From assembly GCF_003148885.1 (NCBI RefSeq), contig NZ_QGHD01000008.1:36743-100742 (forward strand): DNA of 64,000 nt. The letters are read 5' to 3'. Under the pieces are notes generated by a model. It was not told the DNA's origin. It saw only the letters and a list, made by a program, of their open reading frames with translations, and did not search any database. Positions 24,219 through 36,300 of this stretch are shown here, in pieces. The position numbers and the translations under genes are program-made. Positions within the stretch are counted from its first letter, which is position 1; each line of letters starts with the position of its first letter. The DNA comes from Hallerella porci (GTDB lineage Bacteria > Fibrobacterota > Fibrobacteria > Fibrobacterales > Fibrobacteraceae).

Positions 24219-26819
24219 TCACTTTCCGTAATGCGCTTTCAAATCGGTCAAAGTTTGAAGAGCTTGTAGCGGCGTCATCTCTTCGGGTTTTAAACGTCGA
24301 ATTTCTTCGAGAAGAAGTTGCGTGTCTTCGTCAGGCGGCGCAAAAATATCCATCTGCGGCTGCGCTTTTATTTTTTCCATTTGCTTCGCATCGCTCGGAT
24401 CGATATGCGATTTTTCTAATCGCAGTAAAATTTTTCGAGCCCGGCGCACCACTTCGGTGGGGAGCCCCGCCATTTCGGCAACGTGAATGCCATAGCTTGA
24501 ATCGCAAGCGCCTGCAATAATTTTGTGCAAAAAGATGAGTTTGTCTCCGTCTTCGCGCACGGCGATTTGATAATTGCCCGCATGCTCTAACGAATCCGCA
24601 AGGGTTGTCATTTCGTGATAATGCGTTGCGAACAAAGTAATCGCAGCCCGTTTTGCGTTATCGTGCAAAGTTTCAAAAATTGCCCATGCGATGGAAAGCC
24701 CGTCAAACGTACTCGTTCCGCGGCCGATTTCATCTAAGAGCACCAAACTTTTATCGGTCGCATTGCGCAAAATATTTGCGGTTTCAATCATTTCGACCAT
24801 GAATGTCGAAAGTCCGCGCGAAAGCCTATCGCTTGCACCGACGCGTGTAAAAATTCGATCGACGACGCCGATTTTTGCATATTCCGCCGGCACAAAAGAA
24901 CCGATTTGCGCCATCAAAACGATGAGTCCCGTTTGCCGCAAATACGTCGATTTACCCGCCATATTCGGACCCGTAATGAGCATCATCCGATGCGCTTCGG
25001 GAGAAAGCGAAACATCATTTGGCACAAAAGATAAATCCGGATTCGCTGCGACGATGACCGGATGAAAACCGCCGCGAATTTCAATGCCTGTGCCTTCGAA
25101 AACTTCGGCGCGGGTATAATTGCGTTTGCGTGCGGCGACTGCTAAACTGTAAAATGTATCGGCTTCGGCAACGGCTTCGGCGATTTGCTGCAACTCAGTG
25201 CGTTCTGCATTAACCGATTCGCGGAGACGACAAAAGATGCGATATTCGGCATCGTGAATGCGCGTTTCTGCGCTCGAGATAATCGTTTCGCATTCTTTCA
25301 TCTCGGGCGTAATATAACGCTCAGCATTGACCGTCGTTTGCTTTCGAATATATTCCGGCGGAATTTTATCCGAATGAATTTTGGAAACTTCGATGTAATA
25401 TCCAAAGACGCGATTGTAACTCACCTTCAGCGAATTGATGCCGAGGCGTTCTCTTTCGCGAGCTTCTAAAGACGCAATCCAATCGCGGCGATCTTTGATT
25501 TCTGCGTTCATCCGATCGAGTTCTGGATCCGCTCCTTCGCGAATCATTCCGCCTTCGCGGACAGTCATCGGCAAATCGTCATTCAACATTTTTAAAATTT
25601 CGTCACCGCGTCCCTCTGCCGAGAGAAGCACTTCGGAAAGATGATGAAATAACGGCGATTTTAAATTCGAAAGCGCTTCAGCAACTTTTGAAGCTTTCGC
25701 TAACGAGCGTCCCATGCCGTAGAGATCGCGCGCATTTGCGCGCCCGCTGCCCACACGTCCGAGCAAGCGTTCCATATCGAGAATTTCGCGGAGAGAATTT
25801 TTAAGTTCATCGAGGAAAATCGGATTTGCAACCAATTCAGCAATCGCTTCGGAGCGTTCATCAATGCGCTTTACCGAAATCAACGGATGCGAAATCCATT
25901 CGCGAAGATGTCTCCCGCCCATCGCGGTCACCGTATAATCGAGCACATACATCAGAGTGCTCTGCGGATCGTCCGCATTTAACGGGCGCACGAGTTCGAG
26001 ATTGCGCAAAGTCGCCGGATCGAGCACCATATAATCGCCCAAATCCAAAAGTTCCAAATGCGTAATGTGCGAAAGTTCTGATTTTTTCTGATCGATTAAA
26101 TACCAAAGAATAGCGCCTGCGACGCGAGTCTTTTCGGGCGCATCATCGAGCCCGAGGGATTCTAAACTGGAAACTTTAAAATGATTTTCAATCACTGCTT
26201 TCGCATTTTCTAATTCATAATGCGATGTTTCTACCGGCGTCACCAAAATATTTTCGCTGCGAGCAAATTCCGCAATCGTCTTCGGAAGTTCCATTTCACT
26301 CGGCACTAAAATTTCTTTCGGCATGCGGCGCGCTAATTCACTTTCAAAATTTTGCACCGGCGATTCGGAAACTGCAAAATATCCCGTCGTCACATCGGCA
26401 AAAGAAAATGCAATCGAATTTTTTCCAGGGAGAACTGCGCAAAGATAATTGGCAACTTTCGCTTCGAGGTTGCCTTCGTTCATCGAAGTACCCGCGCTGA
26501 TGACTTCGACAATTGCCCGCTTCACAATTCCTTTGGCGAGTTTCGGATCTTCGACTTGTTCGCAGACGGCGACTTTATAACCTGCCGCCACCATTTTCGG
26601 AAAATAACGTTCAGAAGCGTGATGCGGAAAACCGCAAAGCGGCGTATTTCCTGACGCACCGTTATTGCGACTCGTGAGAGTTAGCCCGAGAATTTTCGAA
26701 GCGATTTCAGCGTCTTGTTCAAACAGCTCAAAAAAATCGCCCATGCGGAAGAATAAAATGCAGTCGGGATTTTGAGCTTTAATCTCGTAATACTGCTTCA
26801 TTAACGGAGTGCAACTCAC
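24219..26819 (-). CDS. mutS: DNA mismatch repair protein MutS
   Basis: 866 residues, full length. N-terminal mismatch-reading motif FFRMGDFFELF, Walker A GPNMAGKSTYLRQTG, Walker B LVLLDEIGRGTSTFDG and the ABC His-loop LFATHYHE are intact. Near the C-terminus QMDIF (about 822-826) sits where E. coli MutS carries its beta-clamp-binding peptide. It starts within the stop of scpB (ATGA overlap, 26816-26819), so the pair is translationally coupled. It recognises base mismatches and, with MutL, starts strand-specific repair. Confidence 0.98.
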   Translation of the reverse strand: MSCTPLMKQYYEIKAQNPDCILFFRMGDFFELFEQDAEIASKILGLTLTSRNNGASGNTPLCGFPHHASERYFPKMVAAGYKVAVCEQVEDPKLAKGIVKRAIVEVISAGTSMNEGNLEAKVANYLCAVLPGKNSIAFSFADVTTGYFAVSESPVQNFESELARRMPKEILVPSEMELPKTIAEFARSENILVTPVETSHYELENAKAVIENHFKVSSLESLGLDDAPEKTRVAGAILWYLIDQKKSELSHITHLELLDLGDYMVLDPATLRNLELVRPLNADDPQSTLMYVLDYTVTAMGGRHLREWISHPLISVKRIDERSEAIAELVANPIFLDELKNSLREILDMERLLGRVGSGRANARDLYGMGRSLAKASKVAEALSNLKSPLFHHLSEVLLSAEGRGDEILKMLNDDLPMTVREGGMIREGADPELDRMNAEIKDRRDWIASLEARERERLGINSLKVSYNRVFGYYIEVSKIHSDKIPPEYIRKQTTVNAERYITPEMKECETIISSAETRIHDAEYRIFCRLRESVNAERTELQQIAEAVAEADTFYSLAVAARKRNYTRAEVFEGTGIEIRGGFHPVIVAANPDLSFVPNDVSLSPEAHRMMLITGPNMAGKSTYLRQTGLIVLMAQIGSFVPAEYAKIGVVDRIFTRVGASDRLSRGLSTFMVEMIETANILRNATDKSLVLLDEIGRGTSTFDGLSIAWAIFETLHDNAKRAAITLFATHYHEMTTLADSLEHAGNYQIAVREDGDKLIFLHKIIAGACDSSYGIHVAEMAGLPTEVVRRARKILLRLEKSHIDPSDAKQMEKIKAQPQMDIFAPPDEDTQLLLEEIRRLKPEEMTPLQALQTLTDLKAHYGK

Positions 26820-27517
26820 GATGACCCCATAGAAAGTTCAATTTGCGATGGATTCGATTCAGGTTGTTTCGGCGATTCAGCGCGATCGTTCTGCGCATAA
26901 TTCGGAACGATTTCATTTGCGTTGAGCAAATCTTGAAATTCGCGGAGACGCGGCAAATCTTCGGGAATTTTGTTAATGCCGAAGTATTTGAGAAAATCAT
27001 CCGTCGTCACATATGTATAAGGATTTCCCACCGTTTCTGCGCGCGCACCGAGAGCGATGAGTTTCTTTTCGAGAAGACTTTTTAACGGACCATCACAAGA
27101 AACACCGCGAACTTGTTCTAACGCTGCACGCGTAATCGGTTGCTGATACGCGACGATGGAAAGAGTTTCTAACGCAGCTTGCGAAAGGCGACGCAAATTG
27201 GCATCTGGAAATAATTTACGCACCCAAGGATAATAGCGGGCTCGTGTGCGAAAACGAAAACCTCCCGCTTGCTCCACAATTTCAAACGGAGAATCAATTT
27301 TATTCAAATTATCATTCGCAATCCGCAACGCTTCGGACACGGTTTTTGCATCTAAAAAATCGCCGATAATTTCTTTTAATTTTCGGAGAGTCACCACATC
27401 GGGCGACGCAAAAACAAGAGCTTGCACAATCCGCGCTAAGTCTTCATTCGATTCAATTTTTGGAAGGTCAAGATTTTCTTCGCTTTCTGCCTTCGGATCT
27501 TTTACATCTTCTGCCAT
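26816..27517 (-). CDS. scpB: Segregation and condensation protein ScpB
   Basis: A 233-residue kleisin-partner of SMC. The paired winged-helix domains are seen as ARIVQALVFASPDVVTLRKL, then LSQAALETLSIVAYQQPITR, followed by EQVRGVSCDGPLKSLLEKKL and TTDDFLKYFGI, all ScpB signatures. It acts with SMC and ScpA in chromosome condensation and segregation. A ~40-residue Asn/Glu/Ser/Pro tail follows the core. It is the first gene of the leftward scpB-mutS-HD-SpoIIE run; scpA and smc are not in the window. Confidence 0.93.
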   Translation of the reverse strand: MAEDVKDPKAESEENLDLPKIESNEDLARIVQALVFASPDVVTLRKLKEIIGDFLDAKTVSEALRIANDNLNKIDSPFEIVEQAGGFRFRTRARYYPWVRKLFPDANLRRLSQAALETLSIVAYQQPITRAALEQVRGVSCDGPLKSLLEKKLIALGARAETVGNPYTYVTTDDFLKYFGINKIPEDLPRLREFQDLLNANEIVPNYAQNDRAESPKQPESNPSQIELSMGSS

Positions 27518-27531
27518 GAAAGGAAAATTAG

Positions 27532-27558
27532 AAAATCGCCGCGCTGCGCGCGGCGATT
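27532..27558 (-). terminator. Intrinsic terminator after icd
   Basis: AATCGCCGCG (27534-27543) pairs with CGCGGCGATT (27549-27558) around a 5-base loop that can close one more pair. On the minus strand TTTTCTAATTTT follows. It lies directly after the icd stop and upstream of the scpB start. Confidence 0.8.
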
Positions 27559-27564
27559 CGAGTT

Positions 27565-29861
<2,297 letters not shown>

Positions 29862-29905
29862 GATTTGCAACAAATCTGTCGCGTCAAAAATAAAACGCGC
29901 AGAAT

Positions 29906-31954
29906 TTATTCTTGTTCTTCAATTTTTTTCAGCAAATCTTCGCTTAATTTTCCACCGCTTTGAATGTCTTTAATCAACCAATCCACCGATTCGATGAGAT
30001 CGCTCTTCGGATATTTCGTTTTGAATTCTTGGAAAAGCGCAAGCGCAAGAGAATCCTCTTTTAAATTTTCGCGGGCTTGGAACGCACGGCTAAAGAGAAC
30101 TTTTTCAGCCTTTTCTCCGTTCGGCCAAACGCGTAAATATGCCGCCAATTCTGCGTCGGAATCTTTGTAACGCGCATTTTCAAAATCGATGATAGCGAGT
30201 TCGTAAACGGCTCTCGATAAAATTGAATCATTATTTTCGCCGAGAGAAATGACGCGCACCCAATTCAAATAAGCGCCATTTAAATTGTGCGCCTGATGAA
30301 TGGAATCGGCAAAAGCAATCAAATCGGATGTCGAGAATAAATCTCTCCGCGGTAAAAATGCCGAATCGAGAATTTTCACCGGATATTTTTGATACAAATC
30401 GCGGCGGAAATTTTCAAACCAGTTGCGAGTCAAATCGTTCATCGCCGAAAGGAAAACGGCGACTTTCATCGAATCCAAATCCGTAACGGTCGAATTCGGA
30501 TATCTCTTGTAAAATTCATAGCGGAAAATATTATCCGGCGTATGCGCGATAATTCCCATTTTTCCGCGGACCGATTCGAATTTTTTCTCCGGATAAATTT
30601 TAGAACCGATGCGATCAAAAATCGCTTTCAATGTATCTTCGGAAATCAAATATCCCGTGTCGCCCAAATGATCCAAAAGCGCACTGCGATAGAAACGAAG
30701 CTTAATCGAATTGCGCAATTTCGCCGTCATCGGACTTTTGTCTAAGCCGACTTCGCGAGCTGCGGTCGCTTGCAATTTCCAGTTGAGAAGCACCGAAGCA
30801 CTGCGACGACGCCCATATTCTAAGCGAAAACGCGGAGGCATTTCACTACGCATTTGCTTCACATCTTTTTCAAATAAAATCGGTTTATCGTTCGATGTAA
30901 CGAGAACCGTCATCGAATCTAGCGGATATTCTGCATCTTGCCAAATCGCCCATTGCACTTTTTCCGCTAAAGAATCATTCCAAATTTCATCGGCAGATTT
31001 TTTGTGCGATTCAAAATATTTTTGCACTTCTTCTTTTGAAAAATCGACAAAGCGAATGGCGAATTTTTCAAGAAGATTTTTTTCGCTATTGTTCACCAAT
31101 TTTTCAGCGTATTCATCGGCAAAACGATTCCGCAAAATCGAATCCAAATTATCCGTTGCCTTTAATTCGGGAGCGCGACGCAAGAAAACTTTCATCACGA
31201 TAAATTTATCGCCGATGCGAACAGATCGAAAATCGTCCACAGCGATGGAATCTTTGCCAAAGAGCAACTGGAAAATGGTATCATTTTTCAAAATGCCTTC
31301 GCGAGAACTCGCCGAAAAATCTTCTTGCTGAAAATGCGGCAGCGCAAATAGAGACAGTTTTTCGCGGAAAGTTTTTTCCACATTTTTCGCTTCGGCAGAA
31401 TCTTGCGTTTCGACGAAACCGAGATTGAGAGAAGGCGCAGTCACGATTAACTTTTGCGCTTCCACATAATTTTTCGCAGCTTCTGCATTTTCGCTGAGAT
31501 AAATTTTCTTCGCCACAGCATCGCGGCAATCGTTCAATTCTTTGCACGAATCCGCCGCAAAAATTTTCTTGTTGCGATTGAAAAACGCTTGCAATTTTTC
31601 ATCGGTAAATCCCAAATTTTGGCCGAGGAAAATTTCTTGATACATTTGCGATAAAAAGCGTTCTTCTAATTCGAGCAAACGATTTTCAATTTTTTGTTCA
31701 TCGCCTAAAATTTCTTTGCCCGCTTGATAAATCACCCGCGATTCGATAATGTTTTCAAGCGCTGCGCCTTCTTGCCCTGGCATCGCATACGGATGTGGCG
31801 CAGTCCGTTTTAAAAATTCAAGGTCGGATTGATAAATTTTTTCGGCACCGACTTCGGCGATAATTTTATCCGAATTTTCCGATGAGGAACACGCCGCAAA
31901 AATGCCGACGAGCGAAGCCGCAGAAAGTGCCAAAAGCGTAGAAATTTTTTTCAT
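29906..31954 (-). CDS. SurA/PpiC-like outer-membrane chaperone lipoprotein
   Basis: About 682 residues. A lipoprotein signal ends FAACSSS (Cys near residue 22). After it, IIAEVGAEKIYQSDLEFL and ALENIIESRVIYQAGKEI resemble the N-terminal chaperone region of SurA/PpiD proteins. A canonical parvulin catalytic domain is not evident, and the C-terminal ~150 residues (YELAIIDFENARYKDSDAEL, FQEFKTKYPKSDLIESV) look TPR-like. It probably helps outer-membrane protein maturation. The start is ATG 31954; a TTG four codons upstream overlaps the GGAAC ribosome-binding site. It follows the STAS gene by 16 bases, an odd partner for signalling genes. Confidence 0.65.
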   Translation of the reverse strand: MKKISTLLALSAASLVGIFAACSSSENSDKIIAEVGAEKIYQSDLEFLKRTAPHPYAMPGQEGAALENIIESRVIYQAGKEILGDEQKIENRLLELEERFLSQMYQEIFLGQNLGFTDEKLQAFFNRNKKIFAADSCKELNDCRDAVAKKIYLSENAEAAKNYVEAQKLIVTAPSLNLGFVETQDSAEAKNVEKTFREKLSLFALPHFQQEDFSASSREGILKNDTIFQLLFGKDSIAVDDFRSVRIGDKFIVMKVFLRRAPELKATDNLDSILRNRFADEYAEKLVNNSEKNLLEKFAIRFVDFSKEEVQKYFESHKKSADEIWNDSLAEKVQWAIWQDAEYPLDSMTVLVTSNDKPILFEKDVKQMRSEMPPRFRLEYGRRRSASVLLNWKLQATAAREVGLDKSPMTAKLRNSIKLRFYRSALLDHLGDTGYLISEDTLKAIFDRIGSKIYPEKKFESVRGKMGIIAHTPDNIFRYEFYKRYPNSTVTDLDSMKVAVFLSAMNDLTRNWFENFRRDLYQKYPVKILDSAFLPRRDLFSTSDLIAFADSIHQAHNLNGAYLNWVRVISLGENNDSILSRAVYELAIIDFENARYKDSDAELAAYLRVWPNGEKAEKVLFSRAFQARENLKEDSLALALFQEFKTKYPKSDLIESVDWLIKDIQSGGKLSEDLLKKIEEQE

Positions 31955-31970
31955 ATTGAGTTCCAAAATT

Positions 31971-32327
31971 TTACAGAGAAGCTAACGCATCTTCCAAAGT
32001 TTTATGAATTTCCAAAAGTTGATCCGCACCGATGATTTCGATGATTTCCAAAACGTTTTCGTTCACATTCGCAACTTTGAAAACGCCACCGACTTCTTTG
32101 ACTTTTTTATTGACAAAAAGAAGTGCGCCGAGACCCGTACTGTTGATATAACGCAACCGCGAAAAGTCTGCGACGAGAATCGTTACATTTTCTTGCAAAA
32201 GAGCGATAATCCGATTGGAAGTCGCTTCGGCATTCGTCGAATCCAAATCGCCGACAAAGCGCAAGAGTTTTGCGTTTGCACAATTTTTGATATTTTCAAT
32301 CGTTAAAAGTTCTGGAGTTTCGTTCAT
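31971..32327 (-). CDS. STAS-domain anti-sigma-factor antagonist
   Basis: A 118-residue SpoIIAA/RsbV-type protein. The STAS signature LVADFSRLRYINSTGLGALL is present with the phosphorylatable Ser in INSTG (about S63). Such proteins, when dephosphorylated, bind an anti-sigma kinase. It overlaps the upstream STAS-kinase gene by four bases (ATGA), so expression is coupled. It is the third gene of the four-gene run 33342-29906. Confidence 0.9.
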   Translation of the reverse strand: MNETPELLTIENIKNCANAKLLRFVGDLDSTNAEATSNRIIALLQENVTILVADFSRLRYINSTGLGALLFVNKKVKEVGGVFKVANVNENVLEIIEIIGADQLLEIHKTLEDALASL

Positions 32328-33109
32328 TTTCCCTCTCGTAATCGAACAACATGCACTTCAACTCGCGTCGGTTCTACTTGATAACTCATGCGAGATGATA
32401 ATTTTTTAACTAACGCAATCCCACGCCCGCGAATGGATTTCGGATCCACTTGCGGATTTTCATATTTTCCAATCAACGTTTTTTGCTCTTCCGAAGAAAG
32501 CTCTGCACATTGATTCGAAATAGAAAGTTCCATTTTTTTCTTATCAAATTTTAACTGCAAAAGAAAAACGCCGTCTGCGGGTTTTCCATGTTCGATTGCA
32601 TTATTCGCTAATTCATCGACGATGGATTCCATGACGAATGTTTCTTTCCCCGTGTAACCTTTGCTCTGCAAAAGTCCTGCGATTAAACGCCGCATCGGCG
32701 GCACAACCGCAGCTGTCGCCGGAAATGTCGCTTTTAAAAAACGCGAAGCGCCTTTAAATTCCCAGCGGAAATAAGACAGAAAATGTCGCAAATTGAGAAA
32801 TGCGGGAATCGCTAAATCGACGCCCATCAAATTCAATTTTTCTTTTAAATCGGGATGCGCCGCAAAGAGCGAAACACTTCCTTGCTTTTGCAGCACCCGA
32901 GAACGCAGCCCCATAATGACGCCGACTGCAGGCGAACTCAAAAATTCAACGTCCGAAAGATCCACCGCCCAATGGACAGCGCCCGCATCGTAAAACTTTG
33001 CAATTTCCGCAGACACTTGCGGAATCAATTCAAGTCCGATGTCACCGCGAAGTTCTAAAATCGTCACTTCCGGTTCTTCGGGTAATGTGTAAACGGCAAC
33101 TTGTTTCAT
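32324..33109 (-). CDS. Fusion of STAS domain and RsbW-like HATPase (anti-sigma kinase)
   Basis: 261 residues with two modules. Residues 1-115 are STAS-like (AVDLSDVEFLSSPAVGVIMG, Ser pair at 58-59). Residues ~130-255 are an anti-sigma HATPase: N-box VDELANNAIEHG (Glu166, Asn170, His174) and glycine box SIRGRGIALVKKL. Usually these two functions are on separate proteins that bind each other. The start is ATG 33109 inside the stop of the preceding small gene; a 33133 start would lie wholly within that gene. No sigma factor gene is adjacent, so the output of the switch is unknown. Confidence 0.85.
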   Translation of the reverse strand: MKQVAVYTLPEEPEVTILELRGDIGLELIPQVSAEIAKFYDAGAVHWAVDLSDVEFLSSPAVGVIMGLRSRVLQKQGSVSLFAAHPDLKEKLNLMGVDLAIPAFLNLRHFLSYFRWEFKGASRFLKATFPATAAVVPPMRRLIAGLLQSKGYTGKETFVMESIVDELANNAIEHGKPADGVFLLQLKFDKKKMELSISNQCAELSSEEQKTLIGKYENPQVDPKSIRGRGIALVKKLSSRMSYQVEPTRVEVHVVRLREGK

Positions 33110-33342
33110 ACAGCAGAAGTTTCCAAGCTGCAATTTTCACCCAATTCCAATGTGATTGACACATCCGAACCATTAAAATTTTTCAGCTTTTGAAGCATCC
33201 GTTCAGACTCGACTTCTAAATCCGCCAAAACCGCACCGCTCGCTTTGAGCGCATGCGCAAAATCGGCGACGGATTCTTTTAAAACCGGAAAAAAATCCGC
33301 ATCGGTAGATACATCCAAACGGACGGAACGATTCTCAACCAT
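33106..33342 (-). CDS. Small protein resembling the N-terminal half of an RsbW-type HATPase
   Basis: A 78-residue protein that heads the operon and overlaps the next start as ATGA. I do not recognise a named family. Its pattern (SVRLDVSTDADFFPVLKESV, FAHALKASGAVL, DLEVESERMLQKLKNF, DVSITLELGENCSL) matches the strand-helix-helix-strand start of anti-sigma HATPases, but the N-box Glu/Asn/His and all ATP-binding glycines are missing. It may be a dimerisation or decoy partner of the fused kinase. This is inference. Confidence 0.65.
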   Translation of the reverse strand: MVENRSVRLDVSTDADFFPVLKESVADFAHALKASGAVLADLEVESERMLQKLKNFNGSDVSITLELGENCSLETSAV

Positions 33343-33381
33343 ACTTACAATATATATAGATTTCTAGCTATATTGCAACCT

Positions 33382-36300
33382 GTGAAACGGTTAAAGCCCG
33401 CTGTCGCAATCGGCATCTTCGCCGTGTTCGTAGGCTGCCTTGTGGCTTTAGCCTGGTGTGGCTATTATTTTCTGAATCATTATTTGGATTCGCCGCATAC
33501 TTACGGAAATATCGAAGTGAATTTGATGGGTCACGAAGCCGATGGACTTCTTGCGCACCGTTGGGATTCGATTTCGGTGAAAGGCGAAGGATTTGATGTA
33601 GCGGTGAAAAATCCGCGGTTCGATGCACACTTAATGTTTTCGCCCGGTGAAGATTTTGTGCACATTTTCGCAGATTCCGTCAGCGCAGAAATCGATCCGA
33701 AAAAATTTCCAGAGTCCGACTCGGATACGACAAAATTGCAAATTCCCGATTTTCGAATTCCGTTAGACGCGCAAGTTCATGTGACCCATGTAAAAGCTCA
33801 CGTAGAAGGAATCGGCGATTGGAAATTGGATTCGCTGCAATTCAAACCCGAAAACGAACGCGCTGCAACTCTTTCTTTTCAAAATGCCGAAGGAAAATTT
33901 ATCGAAAGAAAAACTTCGGGCGAAATTTCGGCAACGTGGCAAGGCGATTTTATTTCGGCGAATGTGAAAATTAAAACCGAAGATAAAGACAGCATCGCCG
34001 TTGCAGTCAATTTTCCAAAAGACAATCCGAAAGATCTTTCCGGTTCTGCGGACGTTTGCGTGCAAGACCCGCGAAAGCTCGTCAAAGGGCGCATTCCAAA
34101 AAGCATTTCCGTTAAAAATCTCCAAGTGAATACTTCGTATAGCGCAAACTTGGAAACAAAAAAATATGCGTATAACGCCCGCGTCCGCATAAACCTCGGC
34201 GCACTTTGGCCGCTTCCCGCTTTGGCAGCAGATGTCAATGTGCAAGGCTCCGAAAAAATGAATTTCCGAATTGACGGAAAATTCACGGGAAATAAACCGG
34301 GGCAAAAAATTACGGTAATTGGAACGGTGGATAAAAATTTGAACGGTTCCGCCGATGTCGAAGTGAAAGGAATTGAATCGCGATTTGGTCCGCGCTATCA
34401 GCCGCTCGATTGTTCCGTCCACGCGGTCAAGTCTTCGGAAAATTCTTTGACAGCGCATGTCGTCACCGGTTCGGGTTCCATTGTCGACGCCGAAATTTCG
34501 GGGCTCAAAAAAGGAAAGTTCAATATCGATTTTACCGGCGACGTTGCCGAAAACGAAGCGTGGTCCACGCGTTGGAGCGGAAGGCATTTGCGTTTAGGCT
34601 CGCGCCCGCAAGTGAAAGGAAATTTCAGCGATGGAAAAATGCGCGCCGATGTCGCCATCGCACCGGTCGGCTATGCATATCAAATGGCGGCGGATTCTCT
34701 TTTCACCACTCTCATCTTGGACAAAAAAGGAATTGACTTTGTCAAAGGATTTGTGAAAACTTCGAAAGAAGAATTTTCTTTTACCGGCGATGTCAAATGG
34801 AAAGATTCCATTCCGCATACTTCATGGGAAGTGCATCAATCGGATTCGGGTTACGCAAAAGCGTTCATCGATTTTGATTTGAGTTTAACTAGCGAAGCGC
34901 ATCGTGTGCGACTTTCGACAATTCCTTTTGCGGACACGGCACTTCTCCGCGGATTTGACGGCATTGTGAGCGGTTCTTATACGCAAAATTTTGCGCGTTG
35001 GGAAGGCGCCATTGACGCCGAAGTGGAAACGGAAATTTTGCAAATTCCATTGCACGGAAGATTTAAAACGCACAATACCATCGACAGTTTATTCCTCGAT
35101 TCTGCAATCATTTCGACGAAGACAAATTCCATTGAAATGGAAGGGCAAGCTTTGCTCGAATTTGATTCGACGGCGAATTTCTTCAGCCGCATGGAAATTC
35201 TCGATGCGTGGGCTTCGACCGAAAAATTCGACATTCCTCTTTTGCTCGAAGCGTATAAAGGCTCGCCGCTTTCGACGGGAATTTTTAGCGGAAATGTTTC
35301 GTATCGCAAAGGCACCGGTTTTCAAGGAACGCTTTTGTTTACGGATTTAGCGCTCAAAGGAATTGACCCCGAATTTTTCTCCATTTCAAAATTGGATGTT
35401 TTTACTGAAAAAGAAAAAATGCAAATCTCGGGAAAAATCAAAGCCGGTGAACGCGCGTGGAACGGAGACTTGCAAATTGATGTGAACGGACTTTTGGATC
35501 CGAAGCGGCACATTTTTGCGTACTTCACCACTCCCGTCGGCGGGACCGCTTGGTTTGACGGCGACATCGATTCGGTTTACAAGTGGCAAGGCAAAGCGCA
35601 ACTTTCGGGCTCGTGGTTTTTGCCGAGTGGATTAGGCGAAATTATTTACACCGATTTTAAAGCAGATGCAACTGGCGATTTGCATTCCATTCTCGACAGT
35701 TTGCAGCTTTCATTCCATTCGGATTCGACGGCGATTGATACGAAGCGCGGCTTCCCCATTTTGCCGGTTTCGTTTAACGGCGATTTTAAAAATGGAATTT
35801 TTACCATTCCGAACGCAGTTCTCACCAATCACTTGGGCGAATTTATTCGGGCGAGTGCCAGTTATGATTTGAAAAATCGAAAGCTCGGAAGCATCGATCT
35901 TTCGACCGAAAAATTTTCCATCGTCTGGAATCAAATTCACAATATTTTGTTGAACAATATCAGCGGACGTTTAGAAGATTCCGAAAAAGAATTTGTGCTT
36001 TCGCTTAAACTCGATAGCGTTTCATATCAATTAAACAAACCCGATTGGGGCGAAGCAAATGCTTCGGCACACGGCGACGCAACTTTGCATTTACCGCACG
36101 CCGAAAACGGTAGTTTTGCCAATCCAACTCTCGAAGGAAATATTCGATTGGACCGCGCCGTTTACAAGAATAATTTTTCCGTCGATTTGGGATTTGGCAG
36201 TTTGAGCAAAATTTCGGCGACACTTTCGAGCTTCTTTACGAAAGTACGTCGCACAAAACCGCCCGTAAAAAAGACTGCCGCAAAATCGCGTCCGCTAAAT

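Noticed and set aside
29906..31954. Active parvulin prolyl isomerase
   Set aside because: No convincing parvulin catalytic domain is readable, so only the SurA-like chaperone resemblance is claimed.
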